The notes under the pieces were generated by a model. It had not been told where the DNA came from and ran no database searches. It was given only the letters and a program-made list of their open reading frames with translations. The translations under genes were made by a program, and so were the position numbers. This document shows positions 11,847 to 22,013 of a stretch of DNA of 64,000 nt, piece by piece. This stretch comes from Geranomyces variabilis (taxonomy: Eukaryota > Chytridiomycota > Chytridiomycetes > Spizellomycetales > Powellomycetaceae), in assembly GCA_027603065.1 (NCBI GenBank), contig JADGJP010000010.1, positions 186,001 to 250,000 of the forward strand. Direction: 5' to 3'. Each line of letters starts with the position of its first letter. Within the stretch, counting starts at the first letter, position 1.

Positions 11847-12882
11847 ATGTCAGCAACGCAGGAGCAAACAAGGTCCAGCTCTCTAGTAGTCGACGAGAAG
11901 CCCAGCTCCGCGCAACACCATCAACTTCATGAGCAGCACGCGCAGCAGAGGCATTTCTACACTGTAGGCAACGGCTACGCGCAGCACGCGCCCACAACCA
12001 CCACAGCGGTCGCAGCCGAAGAACAACAACACGAAGACTCGTCCTTCATCAGATCCACAGCCGCAGGATGCTACCTCCCATCATGGACAGCCTGCCCATC
12101 GTCAGCTCCACCGCGCGGAATCAACTGGCCGCGGTTTGATCCCGTACGACGCGGACAGAACGAAAACGACGAGGCAGTTGCAGCAGCGACGGCTGAAGCG
12201 AGTATACTGATGATGTCGTCGTCAGGGTATGATTTGGGTTGGCGGCCGGAACGATGCAGTCATTTACGACGCGTGAGTTGGAACAAGGATGTTGGTGTTC
12301 GTGAGACGTATTCTGCGGATGAATATGGTGAGGGGACAGACACGCCGGTGGTGTTGGGCACACAAATGCAAACGTTGCTTCGGCAGTCCTTTTTATTCAA
12401 CTTTTTCTCGTTGTGTGTTGCGCTTAGATCGGCGAGTGATAGACGTGACGCCCGTGACGCAAGCAGACGTGGACGAGATGCGAGCAGTAAAAGACAAGTA
12501 CATCGAGGCCACGCGTTGTAACAGCCGGCACGGCGTCGGACGCGCGAGTCGTGGGAACGGCAGCGGGACCAGCCGTACGCGAGTGTGGGAAGCGAGTCCG
12601 CGCCCGCAGCTGCCGCGGACAGCAGGACCACCAGCGCTGCACGCGTTGGGCGTCGTCGTGGGCGGCGATGTTGGTAGCGGTGGTCGGGGTAGTGGTGGTG
12701 GTGCAGCTGGCGGGCTGGTGTTGAGCGACGAGGAGCGGCTAAGGAAGCTTTACCTGCCGCCACCGCGCGGACTGCAGGAGCAGCAGCAGCGTCAACAGCA
12801 ACAGCAGCATCAGACAGGAGCAAGGGCTCTACCTGTGCCTCGACTGAACGGCTTGCCACCAGCGCTGCAGCCCTGTTTCTGA
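11847..12882 (+). CDS. Disordered protein with PP1-docking-like RVSW and a VRETYSADEYDR motif
   Basis: Two exons, 11847-12327 and 12428-12882, with a 100-bp intron (GTGAGG ... CTTAG) that joins in phase to give 311 aa. The protein is Gln/Ser/Ala-rich and mostly disordered. The conserved-looking core spans the junction: RRVSWNKDVGVRETYSADEY (residues 141-160) continuing DRRVIDVTP. The segment RVSW fits the [RK]-V-x-[FW] docking motif of protein phosphatase 1. The whole block resembles a short block that I recall from many otherwise disordered fungal proteins; I cannot name the family. The intron falls inside this block, which supports the splice. The C-terminal third has a Gln-rich run near residues 275-290. 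Probably a regulatory or scaffold protein; no catalytic domain is visible. Confidence 0.72.
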
Positions 12883-13283
12883 TAGCAAAGTGGGGGTATA
12901 TCGAGCAAAGAGGAGTTAGACAGGACGAATACATAACAATATAGCATCACATATCATCACATGACCCGCCCGTCCTTTCCAGCCACTTCACAGAGATCAC
13001 GGGAACACGGCTGCCGTGAGAGAGCGCTGTCTGTGCTGGGGGGGTCGGGTAAATTAACACGTTGGCCGCGGGGTTGCCATGTGCTGTCGACTGCGCAATT
13101 AACTCCTTGCACAGTGGGCCTGCGAGGACGCGTCTCTGCTTATCGCCAAGCGAGTAATTACACTGGCCCCTCGCGGGCCTTCTATTTTTTTTTCTCTCTG
13201 CACCGCCACCCGCCAGGGTTATAAACGAGCGACCTCGCTCGCATCCCCCGCTCTCTTTTCTTCAGTTTCTTCCGTCTTTGTTC

Positions 13284-13457
13284 AAAGCCAAAGTGGTTTC
13301 TGCCCCCTTATTGGCACAAACCTACTTTTGCTTTTGCTCAAACACGTTCTCTTCTCCTCTGCTCTCTCCTCTGCTTATTCCCTCTCCTATCTTCTTTGAT
13401 CCGGACCAAACTGGCTTCTGTCCCATATTGGCACAATCCTTTTTGCTTTTGTCCAAA
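13284..13457. repeat. Diverged tandem pair A
   Basis: Copy 1 at about 13284-13342 and copy 2 at about 13402-13457 share the pattern ACCAAA-TGG-TTCTG-CCC, then ATTGGCACAA, then TTTTGCTTTTG-CAAA, with scattered substitutions. The offset is about 116 bp. Confidence 0.7.
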
Positions 13458-13508
13458 GAAGTCGACCTGGGTCAACGTCGTTAAAGTGCAGCCTGTAAGG
13501 CGAAACTC

Positions 13509-13650
13509 CAACCGAAGTGGCCGTTAATAGTCGGCAGCTATCGTCGAGAGTACGGAGGAAAGCGACTCGCGATAGACAATCTCGCAGTGAGTATAAAGGA
13601 TCTTGGAAATGCGCAAACCAAGCCGAAGTGGCCGTGAAAGCCGGCAGCAG
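13509..13650. repeat. Diverged tandem pair B
   Basis: Copy 1 at about 13509-13540 and copy 2 at about 13617-13648 share CCGAAGTGGCCGT-A-AG-CGGCAGC. The offset of about 109 bp is close to that of pair A, which suggests that one longer unit was duplicated and then diverged. Confidence 0.65.
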
Positions 13651-13716
13651 GTGTTCAGAAAGAGCCTGACAAGGAATGGGGGCGCGGGGGGGGGTTTGTT
13701 GGAAAAAGCGAGCAGG

Positions 13717-13818
13717 GCTCGAGGTCCAGGTGGCCTTGGGCCCTTACTTGCGTTATGTCAATCATGCAACTTAGCGCTCGCGGTCCCAGGTGGCCGCGGG
13801 CGCTTTATTTGCGTTGTG
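13717..13818. repeat. Diverged tandem pair C
   Basis: Copy 1 (13717-13757) and copy 2 (13774-13818) share GCTCG-GGTCC-AGGTGGCC, then a G/C-rich run and TTGCGTT-TG. The offset is about 60 bp, shorter than in pairs A and B. Confidence 0.7.
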
Positions 13819-14471
13819 AGGTCCACTGTGCGAGGTTGTATACCGTGTCTGGGTACGGCATGATGGTAACCCCTATCGTCCGTCATTCTGTTCGGAGATC
13901 AAGTCTTGACGCGCGTTTTCGCGCGCGCAATGTGTCTAATGTTCATCGCTAACCTCCTCTCGACGACTATGCCATCTACTCGGGTCAGGCAGCTGTCGGC
14001 AAGCAGTGATGTGTGTGTGTAATGGGCAAGATCGCGTATACGCATGTCGCTTACGACGCGCGCGTTGCTCCTGCATTGAGAGGCGCGAGTAATACGTTCA
14101 TAGCATGGTTTTAATCAAGTCCAGGTCACAACGGTTGCTCTCGCGAGTGACCGCTTATGGCCGGTAATAGAGTTGCTCTTCAACAACCCGCAAGTAGTGA
14201 ATCTTAATGATCTCAAATGTCATTCTTGAACGCGTAGCGCGCCCGGAGGCGAAACATCAGGGCAACATCCAGGTGCTCCAACATACAACACGATTATGCC
14301 AAGTCTACTTAAGCTGGCGCGGTTGTATGTAATAGAGCAGAGTTGAGCGTTTAGATATGGTATCAGAACCTGGTTCACGCCTCTGCCACTGTGCGGTATA
14401 GAGGGACTTTGTGCGCAGCGAGCGGATTGCTGCGGAATGGTTGGAACCAGGTGGCTGTGCGCGTTAATTAG

Positions 14472-17433
14472 TTGATTGAGTCTGCGCTCCTCCTGCCATC
14501 GTCGTCTTTGTCTTTCCCACCCTCTGTCGGTCTGACCGGCAGCGCTCAGCATCGGCGGAGAAGACCGCAAGCAACCATCCACCGCGAGCAAACAGCAGCA
14601 ATTCAGCCAGGCACTTACAACTCCGCCGCCGCCGGTGGCCCTTCCGGCTACCTTCCCATCACGAAACTGACCGCCAGCGGAGGTGGTGGCCAGCAGCACC
14701 CGCACTTGGAGCAGTTGCGCCAGCAAGTAGAGTATCGTCAACAGCAGCAGCAGCTTTATCGCCATCAGCAGCAGCACCTGGCACAAAACCAGCTGCTGTA
14801 CCCGCCGCGGCAACAGCAACAACCCGCTGTCGTTACAGTTAGCTACCCCGGTGGATTCCGAGCGGCGCGCCCTGCGGGCGTAGTATTACAGGCGGGACCA
14901 ACACTGCCGACCACCAGCACCGCTAGCGCTTCCGTGCCGATTCCCATACCAACCCTCGTTCGCCCTGCCGCCGCCCCTGCCGCAATGTCGTCGTCGTCTT
15001 CATCTCAACACCGTCCCTGCGAGCCTTTGTCCGATGATGAGCTTCACCGCTTGGCAGACGAATTCCGTCCTCCGAGATACAGCGTCTCGGAGTTGGTGAA
15101 AATACTCGGTGTAAGTGGCTCGTTCAAAGTCGTGAGATCAGTCGCACGTTGCTCAGGAGTCTCAACAAAACGCTCGCCTTCCTTTTTGTTAAAAACAGTC
15201 GCCGGCTGGACTAGCAGGACTGACTGTGAATGATCTCAAAATCATCATGAAGTTCCTCAACACGCGCCGAAATCTCAATATGAAAGTTAGTGGAAACAAA
15301 CCCGAGTTGAAATCGCGCTTGGAATTGGGTTTGTTTGGCCGCCGATTCACTGTATGGCCCACTACTCCCACGTACTCGTGAGTGTCCGTCGTCATTACGT
15401 TTTCCGAAGGAACCTGAAAATTAGTGTATCTGACTGTTTGGGCATTGCGTTCCCTTGCTTTTCTCTCCAGCAATACAGCTCCTCCACCTGGCCGCCCACA
15501 CCCTCATGCCGTAAATGATTATAGCGCCTTGCCTCCGCCCGTGAGCCCGATGACCGGCCAAGTGCCTGCAGCACCTGCGCCAAGAGCACTTGATGATTCA
15601 TGGTATGGACTTTGGATCACATCGCACGTGTTCTACATTAGTAGCTGCCTACTAAGTACACGTTCCGCCGCCCAATTTTGCATAGGCAAAAGCTCCGCAA
15701 ATCCCATTTTTTCAATTATTCCTTCATGAACAACATGGTAGCGCGACAATTCTTCCACGGCCCGCAGGTACCCGCCGCCCGCGGCGTACAGCCAGAACTC
15801 GCGCTAGATTTCCAAATGTCGTTTGGTGCCGGTCGGTTCCGCGACCCAGATACACGGTTTTTCCTGCACATTTTCAACCGCTCGACGAATGATTTTGTGT
15901 CTGATGCGAACCTGCGGCGAACGTTCCGGATTCATGTAAATAACTTGTTGTTGGATCATTGTCCGGTAAGGAACACGATCAGACCAAGTTACATGGACGA
16001 TAGTCGCAGCTTGACCTGTTTTCTTACTCATTTTTTTGTTCGCGCATTCAGACCGGCTCGGAAATGCAGCAATTCGTGGATCTGACGTCGCAGTTCAAGC
16101 ACTTGCCTGAGAAGTCGAACGTGCGTGTGCATATTACTGGGCCACATTATTTCTGGGCGGATGGCATCGCGTCGGTTATGTGCATGTCGACGCGGCCTAT
16201 TAGCGAAGTAAGTTTGGGACAGACGAGGGCGCATGTGGTAAAAAGCGATCGTGCCTGCTTATTGTCTCTTACATTCAATTTGTAGTCGGTGACGCGTCTT
16301 TATGAGCAGACTTTGCGGTTAAACGGTAAGTAGTGTGGGCGTGTAGGTTGTGATCGCGTCGCGTGCATATTCTCATCCTGTTGGATCTCTTCAGGAATCC
16401 AACTCCCACCGCCACTCGTACCTCTGCCCCCGGGATACAAGCCGTTTGAGAACGTTCATTTCCAAAACCTCGAAGACGCACGACAACTATTCGCCGAACG
16501 CATTGTAGACAAGTTGCCTCCGACGACATTGGCAAAGGGCCGTGGAGGACACGATGACGACGAGATTCAAATGGGCAACCAGATTGTGTCGTTCCAGTGC
16601 CCACTGTCGCTGATCCGGATCCGGAATCCGACCAAGAGCGTCAAGTGTGTGCATAAGCAGTGTTTTGATGCTGAGGTAAGGAAGGCAACGAAGGAGGGTG
16701 GTAATTGGATGCATGTTTGGCGTTGAAAACTGATCCTGCCATGTCTCTTCTTTCGCGTTCTTTTAGTCGTTTTTGATGTTTATCCGCGCACCGACGAGCA
16801 AGTCAAAATGCCCAGTGTGCAACAAAATTTTGGATTGTGCTGTAAGTTTCGCCGGTGGGATACATGGGACGTGGCAAAGCATTACTTACCTCGCTTCTCT
16901 GCGACGCATAGGACCTCGTCATCGAACCTACATTTTCACGATTGTTGACAAAATACCCCGATGCAGACCGCTGTGTGATCCTCCCTAGCGGCGAAGACCA
17001 GGCGATCGAGGAACATCAACAACAGCAAGCTGCAGCCGCAGCATCAGGCTCGAGTGGGACGGATGGTGGCGGGTCACAGCCGAATGGCAATGGCGGCGGC
17101 GGAGCAAACGGCATCAAGCGCAAACATTCAGAGATGCTGCTGAGCGACGTGATCGAGCTATCGGATGACGACGAGTTTGATGAGCTACCCAGTCTCGGGA
17201 GCATTGAAGGGGTGGCTGCGAGTTTGAGCGGATGGGGCGAGAGTGTAAGTAGTGAAGGTGCGGGAGGTGCGGGAGGTGGAGGTGCCGGGTATGCTAGTAG
17301 CAGCGGTGGTGCTGCATCTGTAGAGCCGCGATCGAAACACGACACGGGTAGCATCAACAGCGCCAGCCAGACTGGGTCGGGAAGCACGCCGCGGCCACCA
17401 TGGGATGGGACGGTCATCTGCCTGGATGACTGA
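14472..17433 (+). CDS. Siz/PIAS-type SUMO E3 ligase (SAP, PINIT, SP-RING)
   Basis: Transfers SUMO to nuclear substrates with Ubc9. Exons: 14472-15110, 15199-15377, 15471-15602, 15686-15965, 16052-16207, 16286-16325, 16395-16675, 16767-16841, 16912-17433; all phases agree, 767 aa. A Gln-rich N-terminal arm of about 190 residues precedes a SAP-like region (LTVNDLKIIMKFLNTRRN). The PINIT domain spans about residues 315-465 (ALDFQMSFGAGRF, FRIHVNNLLLDHCP, NVRVHITGPHYFW). The SP-RING lies at about 550-620: CPLSLIRIRNPTKSVKCVHK, QCFDAESFLMF, CPVCNKILDCADLVIEP. After it come a Q/A-rich spacer and two SUMO-interacting motifs, VIELSDDDEF and the extreme C-terminal VICLDD. The Gln-rich arm is unusual for the family, so the start at 14472 is less certain than the rest; an alternative ATG is at 14985. 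Confidence 0.93.
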
Positions 17434-17613
17434 AGAAATACCCCCCATCACGCACGACCCTTGCGTGAGGAACGATTTTACTCAGACGTCCCGAAGGAAC
17501 GCAAAATTATACAGCTAGTCGTATTCTGGCAGTTCTATTAATCTAATAATACTATCATTGAATTGCATCAAGTACGCCTGGGAATATCATTTACGCTAAG
17601 TAACAATTCCATG

Positions 17614-18343
17614 CTACATGGTTGCGTCGGAATCTCCATAGAGCAATCTCTGCGGAAACTGCCGCATTGCAGCCTTTGCTTCGCCATTGGCGACAGTAAC
17701 ATCGACGACCCAAGTCATATCAAACCGCTTTTTGTCCCACTCGGGGACGTCGGACGCAGGAACGCCCAGGTCGCGGGCAAGCTGCGGCAGCATCTGGTGG
17801 CACCACGAGACAAGCACGGTGCGGGCCGCGTACTTGCCCGCGAGGATCTGTCGCATCATGTATGCCGCGTCGGACTTTTTGTACAGGATGAACGGCGTTT
17901 GCGACATTTGCGGCGAGCGCATTAATCTAACGGAGGCGCAATAAGTAAAGAGTAAGGAAAAAAGCGCTTTTTCCGACAAGGAAAGTCCCATTCGTGTTTT
18001 GCTTGCTCTATACTCACGGATCAACAGTCTCCCTCGGCCGCTCACTCTTTCCCCATCCACCGTCCACATCCACATCCTGCGCAATCACAGCACCCCAAGG
18101 TCTCGCATCCAGCAACGCGGTAATCTCGCTCCGGTGCTGAAAATACGCGACAAGCGCCTGTGCGCGCTCGTATCCTTTGCAGCTGAGGATATGTGTGTCG
18201 ACGTAGGCGGCTTTAACGGTTTTCGGTGGCGCCAGGCCCGAGTCCCAGGGAAGTTTTTCGGCGTGGCGGATTAGGAGGACGGTGGTTGTGAATGAGGAGG
18301 TGGAAGTGGTGGTGGTGGGGGTTGTTGTCGCAGAGGAGGCCAT
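17614..18343 (-). CDS. Histidine phosphatase (phosphoglycerate-mutase-like) family protein
   Basis: Two exons, 18343-18018 and 17926-17614, with a 91-bp intron (GTGAGT ... CGTTAG) in phase, 212 aa. The catalytic signature LLIRHAEK stands about 21 residues after a Thr-rich N-terminus, and a second conserved histidine is in VLVSWCHQMLPQLA. The RHG/RHA arginine-histidine pair forms the phosphohistidine intermediate in this superfamily. The segment LSCKGYERAQALVAYF is also typical. The substrate cannot be told from sequence; many fungal members are uncharacterised. The ATG at 18343 gives the usual short lead before the RHA motif, while an in-frame ATG at 18439 would add a basic, Cys-containing stretch that looks like 5' UTR. 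Confidence 0.85.
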
Positions 18344-19146
18344 TTCGAGAGTGTGTCGTTGTAAGTCGTGGTGGCGAGGAAGGAGGGACAAAAAGCAGGA
18401 GGAAAAGCACATTTTTTTGACATTGAACGTTCTGCTCATGCCGCGGTCATGTCTTTCAGCAAACCAGACAGTCTATACCGCACCGCGGCCTCCTCCGCAT
18501 GAGCGTTCTGCACTTTTGCCGGAAGTGGCGGGCCACCAAAGCGGCTAGCACTACGTGGAACCCTTGCCAACTCCTCACGCCTTGGTCTCCCGACCACAAA
18601 CTTTCAAAATGGCAGCTGCCGCTTATCAGCGACCGCACAGGTGCTTATTGCTAAATCAGTCCCGCCGCACTTGCTGAGGTTCCTGCGGCTTGCGGCTCTC
18701 CGGTCTTCTTTTCTCCGCTCGGGACTTACGAACCGCGTTCGTTGATTTCATTGGGCTTCGAAAATTGGTGAGGGCGCCAGCCCTTCAAAGAGCAGATTGG
18801 TGCAACACGGCCGGATCCAAACATGGCCGCCGGTAGCAAAGACGACTACAACGACAAAGAACACGTGGAGAGCGCAAGAAAGTAAGCGGGAGAAACTGAG
18901 ACTATTAAATTGCAGCGTTAGTTAGTTTCGGTTCCATCGCAGGGAGAGACGCGGTCTCTTAATTACTTTAGCTCAACAGAACCATAACAACGGTCAAAAA
19001 TGGTGGAAGTGTGCACAGAACGTATCTGGGGAACGACAGCCTGTAATGCTCCGTAATATATCATACTTTAACCTATCTATGCTTAATTATTCATTACGCC
19101 TTTCGCTGCACATGTCGCCCTCTCGCAATTAGATTTCCGGCTTTTT
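18344..19146. other. Intergenic, 0.8 kb
   Basis: No coding signal on either strand. It holds the upstream region of the histidine phosphatase (minus) and the 3' region of the wax-synthase-like gene (minus). I see no repeat. Confidence 0.4.
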
Positions 19147-20361
19147 TCAAAATAGTTGCACATGGCAGAACGGCAGCGCCAGCGGGCCGCCCGCCTTGAT
19201 GTACGGATCCACAAACAATGGCGCTGTGAGCGCTAGCCATGCCATGGCAAGCAGCCAGCCGCCAACGGCTCGCGGGGTCCTCATCGTAGCGGTCCGAGGA
19301 GAGGGTAACAGGAGCGCCTCGAGCAAACATCCAACCGCCTGAGCCGCGAAAAACGCCGTCGTAAGCAGAGAGGTCATGCCAAATGAGACATGGTTCACGT
19401 GGTCGTGAAAGAGTCCGCTGAGTAAGAAGATGGCGAGGACGTCTGGCACGCTAGCGCGGGTTCTCGCCGGACGCGGTGGTGGTAAAGATGATGCCACAGG
19501 CGGCGATGACGTGGATGTCTGAGGACACTTCATAACGTCCTTCTCGTCCTCGTCCGTAGAAGGCACCCGAACAGCATTTTCCAGCGCCTCCTGGAACGCC
19601 GAATTCCACTTCCCTCTCCACACGCTGCGCAGCGAGGTGGCCATAAACGGGTTGTTGAACATGTCTTTCATTCGTATGCCCAGCATCGGTTCGGCGAGGC
19701 CGACAATCAGGTCGGCGATGCAGCCCATCCATAGGTAGAGCGCGACACCCATAGCAGCTGCGACGGCGTGGCGTTGCAGGTCGAAAACCTCGGTGGTGGC
19801 CCAAATATGTGTGATATCGAGGTGGGCGAGAACGGAAGAGAGGACTGTGAAAGCGATGCCTTTTAGCAGGGACCTGTAAGGGAGGGAAAGCATTGGCTTA
19901 AAACTTCGTCCTCTCATCTCTGTATACATGTCGAGCACCCACCTAGCCAGTCTTCGGTTCCTCCTTTCCGCAACCTCCTCCTGTGGTCCAACAGCAGGGT
20001 CCGCCTTGTCCACAAAGGTCATCTCATACGCAAAAAACTGCTTGAATCCCGCACGGGCCAGCCGGCGCGCAAACGCCGGACGGCGGGCGAGCTCTACAGC
20101 ACGCAGGGCATGTAGCCATGGGATGGTAATAAACAGCAGTCGCTCTGGTTGCCGAGGGTGTGGGAAGAATAGCGGCTGCGCAAGATACACGGCGGCGACT
20201 AAAATGAGGAGGACATTGTTGTAGCGGCGGCGAGTGAGCAGAATGACCCAGGATGTGCGGCACAGGGCAAGGAGAAAGACGCCGTTGAGAGCGGCGAGGG
20301 CGACTGGCGAGAGCATTGCGGATGTGGACGTCGGCGGGGTTTGCGCAAAAGCAGCCGCCAC
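19147..20361 (-). CDS. Wax-synthase-like membrane acyltransferase
   Basis: Polytopic membrane protein of the wax synthase domain family (MBOAT-related O-acyltransferases). The frame is open for 404 codons, but a 69-bp in-frame intron at 19942-19874 (GTGGGT ... TTACAG) is likely, giving 381 aa in exons 20361-19943 and 19873-19147. Several hydrophobic helices are seen, among them LAALNGVFLLALC at the start, LYLWMGCIADLIVGLAEP in the middle and LLAMAWLALTAPLFV at the end. Family signatures are NNPFMATSLRSVWRGKW (the F-x(4)-SL-x-x-FW block) and the histidine motif SGLFHDHVNH, whose His is the expected catalytic residue. Fungal members esterify sterols, terpenoids or long-chain alcohols; the acceptor here is unknown. 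No biosynthetic cluster genes lie next to it. Confidence 0.82.
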   Translation of the reverse strand: MAAAFAQTPPTSTSAMLSPVALAALNGVFLLALCRTSWVILLTRRRYNNVLLILVAAVYLAQPLFFPHPRQPERLLFITIPWLHALRAVELARRPAFARRLARAGFKQFFAYEMTFVDKADPAVGPQEEVAERRNRRLARWVLDMYTEMRGRSFKPMLSLPYRSLLKGIAFTVLSSVLAHLDITHIWATTEVFDLQRHAVAAAMGVALYLWMGCIADLIVGLAEPMLGIRMKDMFNNPFMATSLRSVWRGKWNSAFQEALENAVRVPSTDEDEKDVMKCPQTSTSSPPVASSLPPPRPARTRASVPDVLAIFLLSGLFHDHVNHVSFGMTSLLTTAFFAAQAVGCLLEALLLPSPRTATMRTPRAVGGWLLAMAWLALTAPLFVDPYIKAGGPLALPFCHVQLF

Positions 20362-21890
20362 GAAAAATTGTGTGAGTCATCGCGTGCATGCAGTCCAAAA
20401 CCCGTCTGCTTCGTCTTTTTTTTTTTCTAGTCCATCGTTAAAAGAGGATAGCCGTAGCCGTATTCTTCTATTTAGCGGTCCAGGTACGCCAGGGGAGCCC
20501 GTCCTCTTTTCCCGCCAACGACACTTACCGCAATACACTTGACTCCGTCCGTCAAGGTCTGCTGTATAGGGACGGAGTCGTCGTACTCAAGGGAAAGCTT
20601 GTCAGTTTTGCTTGCCACATATCGCGGTTTGCGCTCGCGCTGCTCATCATTACGCAGGAGATGCGCAAAGGCGCAGATGGCACAGAAACGGATGATGTGG
20701 AGTAGCCGCAAGGAGGGTGGAGGATGAGGGAAGGTTGTGTCGCGGTATTTGCATCCTTGTACGATGGGGGTGCGATGGTGTCGCTCCAAACTGGAGGAGC
20801 GGTGTCATTTTCATTTGCAAAGATTGGGCTATTTAGAAGCACAAATGGCGCACTTTCCGCCGGAGTACTTGTTCGTCCATTGCCTGCATCTTCTATAGCG
20901 ACTTTGTTTCAAGTCAGTCACTTTTTTGGCCACTGCCTCAGTGCGTTGGAGTCAGCTGGCACGAGGTCCATCCAAACCGCATGGACTTTCCGCTCAAGCG
21001 CAATGTTATCGACGGGAGTCTTCCTGCGGGGCTAACCCCAAATATCAGTCCAGATGAAGGCGGCAATGATCAGGTGAAAGACGGGCGGCGATATAATCGA
21101 AAGCTTTGAAAGGATTTTGGCTTTAGTATCACCTGTTCCGGTTGGGCGGAACGAAACCCGAGAAAGAAAATGCGGCGGGGGTCTGCACGCGATGCGAAAG
21201 GAAAACCGCCACGCATTTTGCGCAGACCCGACGTAGACACGGCATGCTGTAGGTGGATGAGGAGTTCTGCGGGGAGTTACATTAGAGCAGAACAATCGCC
21301 ACGTGCCGTCGCCGAGACTGTGCAGCCACGTTTTCTGACAGCGCGCGTCACGTGATGCGGGGATGATCCCAACACGCTCTGTTTCGAGACACAGGAGTGA
21401 GTCTAAACCACGTCGACTTCGTTTTTCGACAGTTTGGGGGGCCTTACGTCGTTTGCTGCGTTTTTTCTCGCCCGGGTGCTCTATCGCCCACTCTGCAGGC
21501 TGCACAGGCCCGCAATACACGCATGCGGGCAGAGTCCCGGTTGTCGGGAACCAGCAAAAGAAAAAAAGAAAAGCCCACTAACAATCCGTCACCCCACCGC
21601 AGGCTGAGGCACAAGAACACTAACGAGCCGAGCGAAAATGCTCAAGGTCTGAACCAGTCATCGACGCGTGAGACATCTTTGTAGAACCAAAGCCTTTGGT
21701 CAAGAGTCCTCGGCCGCTGACGGTAGACCAAATGAACCAATGGTGTGGAGGATGCAAAAGTTTCGAAACTTCCGGCGGAACACAGAGTGCTGAGTGGATT
21801 CTGTGTGAGCATATGCGTATTTTTCTCGTGCGTGCAGTACCCAATGCTGCTGTCCTGCTATCCGATTTACCCGCCCGACAAGGCCAATAC
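20362..21890. other. Region with unresolved coding traces on the minus strand
   Basis: Several short stretches on the minus strand read like protein but in different frames: about 21030-20940 (includes LERKVHAVWMDLVPADSNAL), about 20890-20720 (SPIFANENDTAPPVWSDTI then APPSYKDANTATQPS) and about 20650-20535 (KPRYVASKTDKLSLEYDDS), the last ending at a good donor (GTAAGT at about 20532). I could not join them into one gene with consistent phases. It may be a small multi-exon gene or a decayed one. The remainder up to the GH7 promoter shows nothing I can name. Confidence 0.3.
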
Positions 21891-21905
21891 CACCTCGCCG
21901 ACCGC

Positions 21906-22013
21906 TATAAAACGACGCGGAAGTTGCCTACCCTACTCTTCTTCGTTACCCTCGTCTCCATTTCCAGTAACCTTTCCCTCTCTTCTTTCTGTCCTACTCA
22001 CACCCATTAATCA
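21906..22013 (+). promoter_or_regulatory. TATA box and pyrimidine-rich leader of the GH7 gene
   Basis: TATAAAA at 21906-21912, about 100 bp before the ATG, followed by a C/T-rich stretch (about 21930-22005). This is the usual layout of strongly expressed fungal genes. No carbon-catabolite site was mapped with confidence. Confidence 0.6.

Larger units (their letters stand above)
12883..14471. other. Intergenic, 1.6 kb upstream of the SUMO ligase gene
   Basis: No convincing coding sequence. It contains three pairs of diverged tandem repeats (listed separately), several C/T-rich stretches and short G-runs. It may serve as a long 5' region for the plus-strand gene at 14472. Confidence 0.45.

Noticed and set aside
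14220-14822. 200-codon minus-strand frame opposite the start of the SUMO ligase gene
   Set aside because: The Leu-rich start is the antisense of the CAG-rich Gln region; nothing else supports it.
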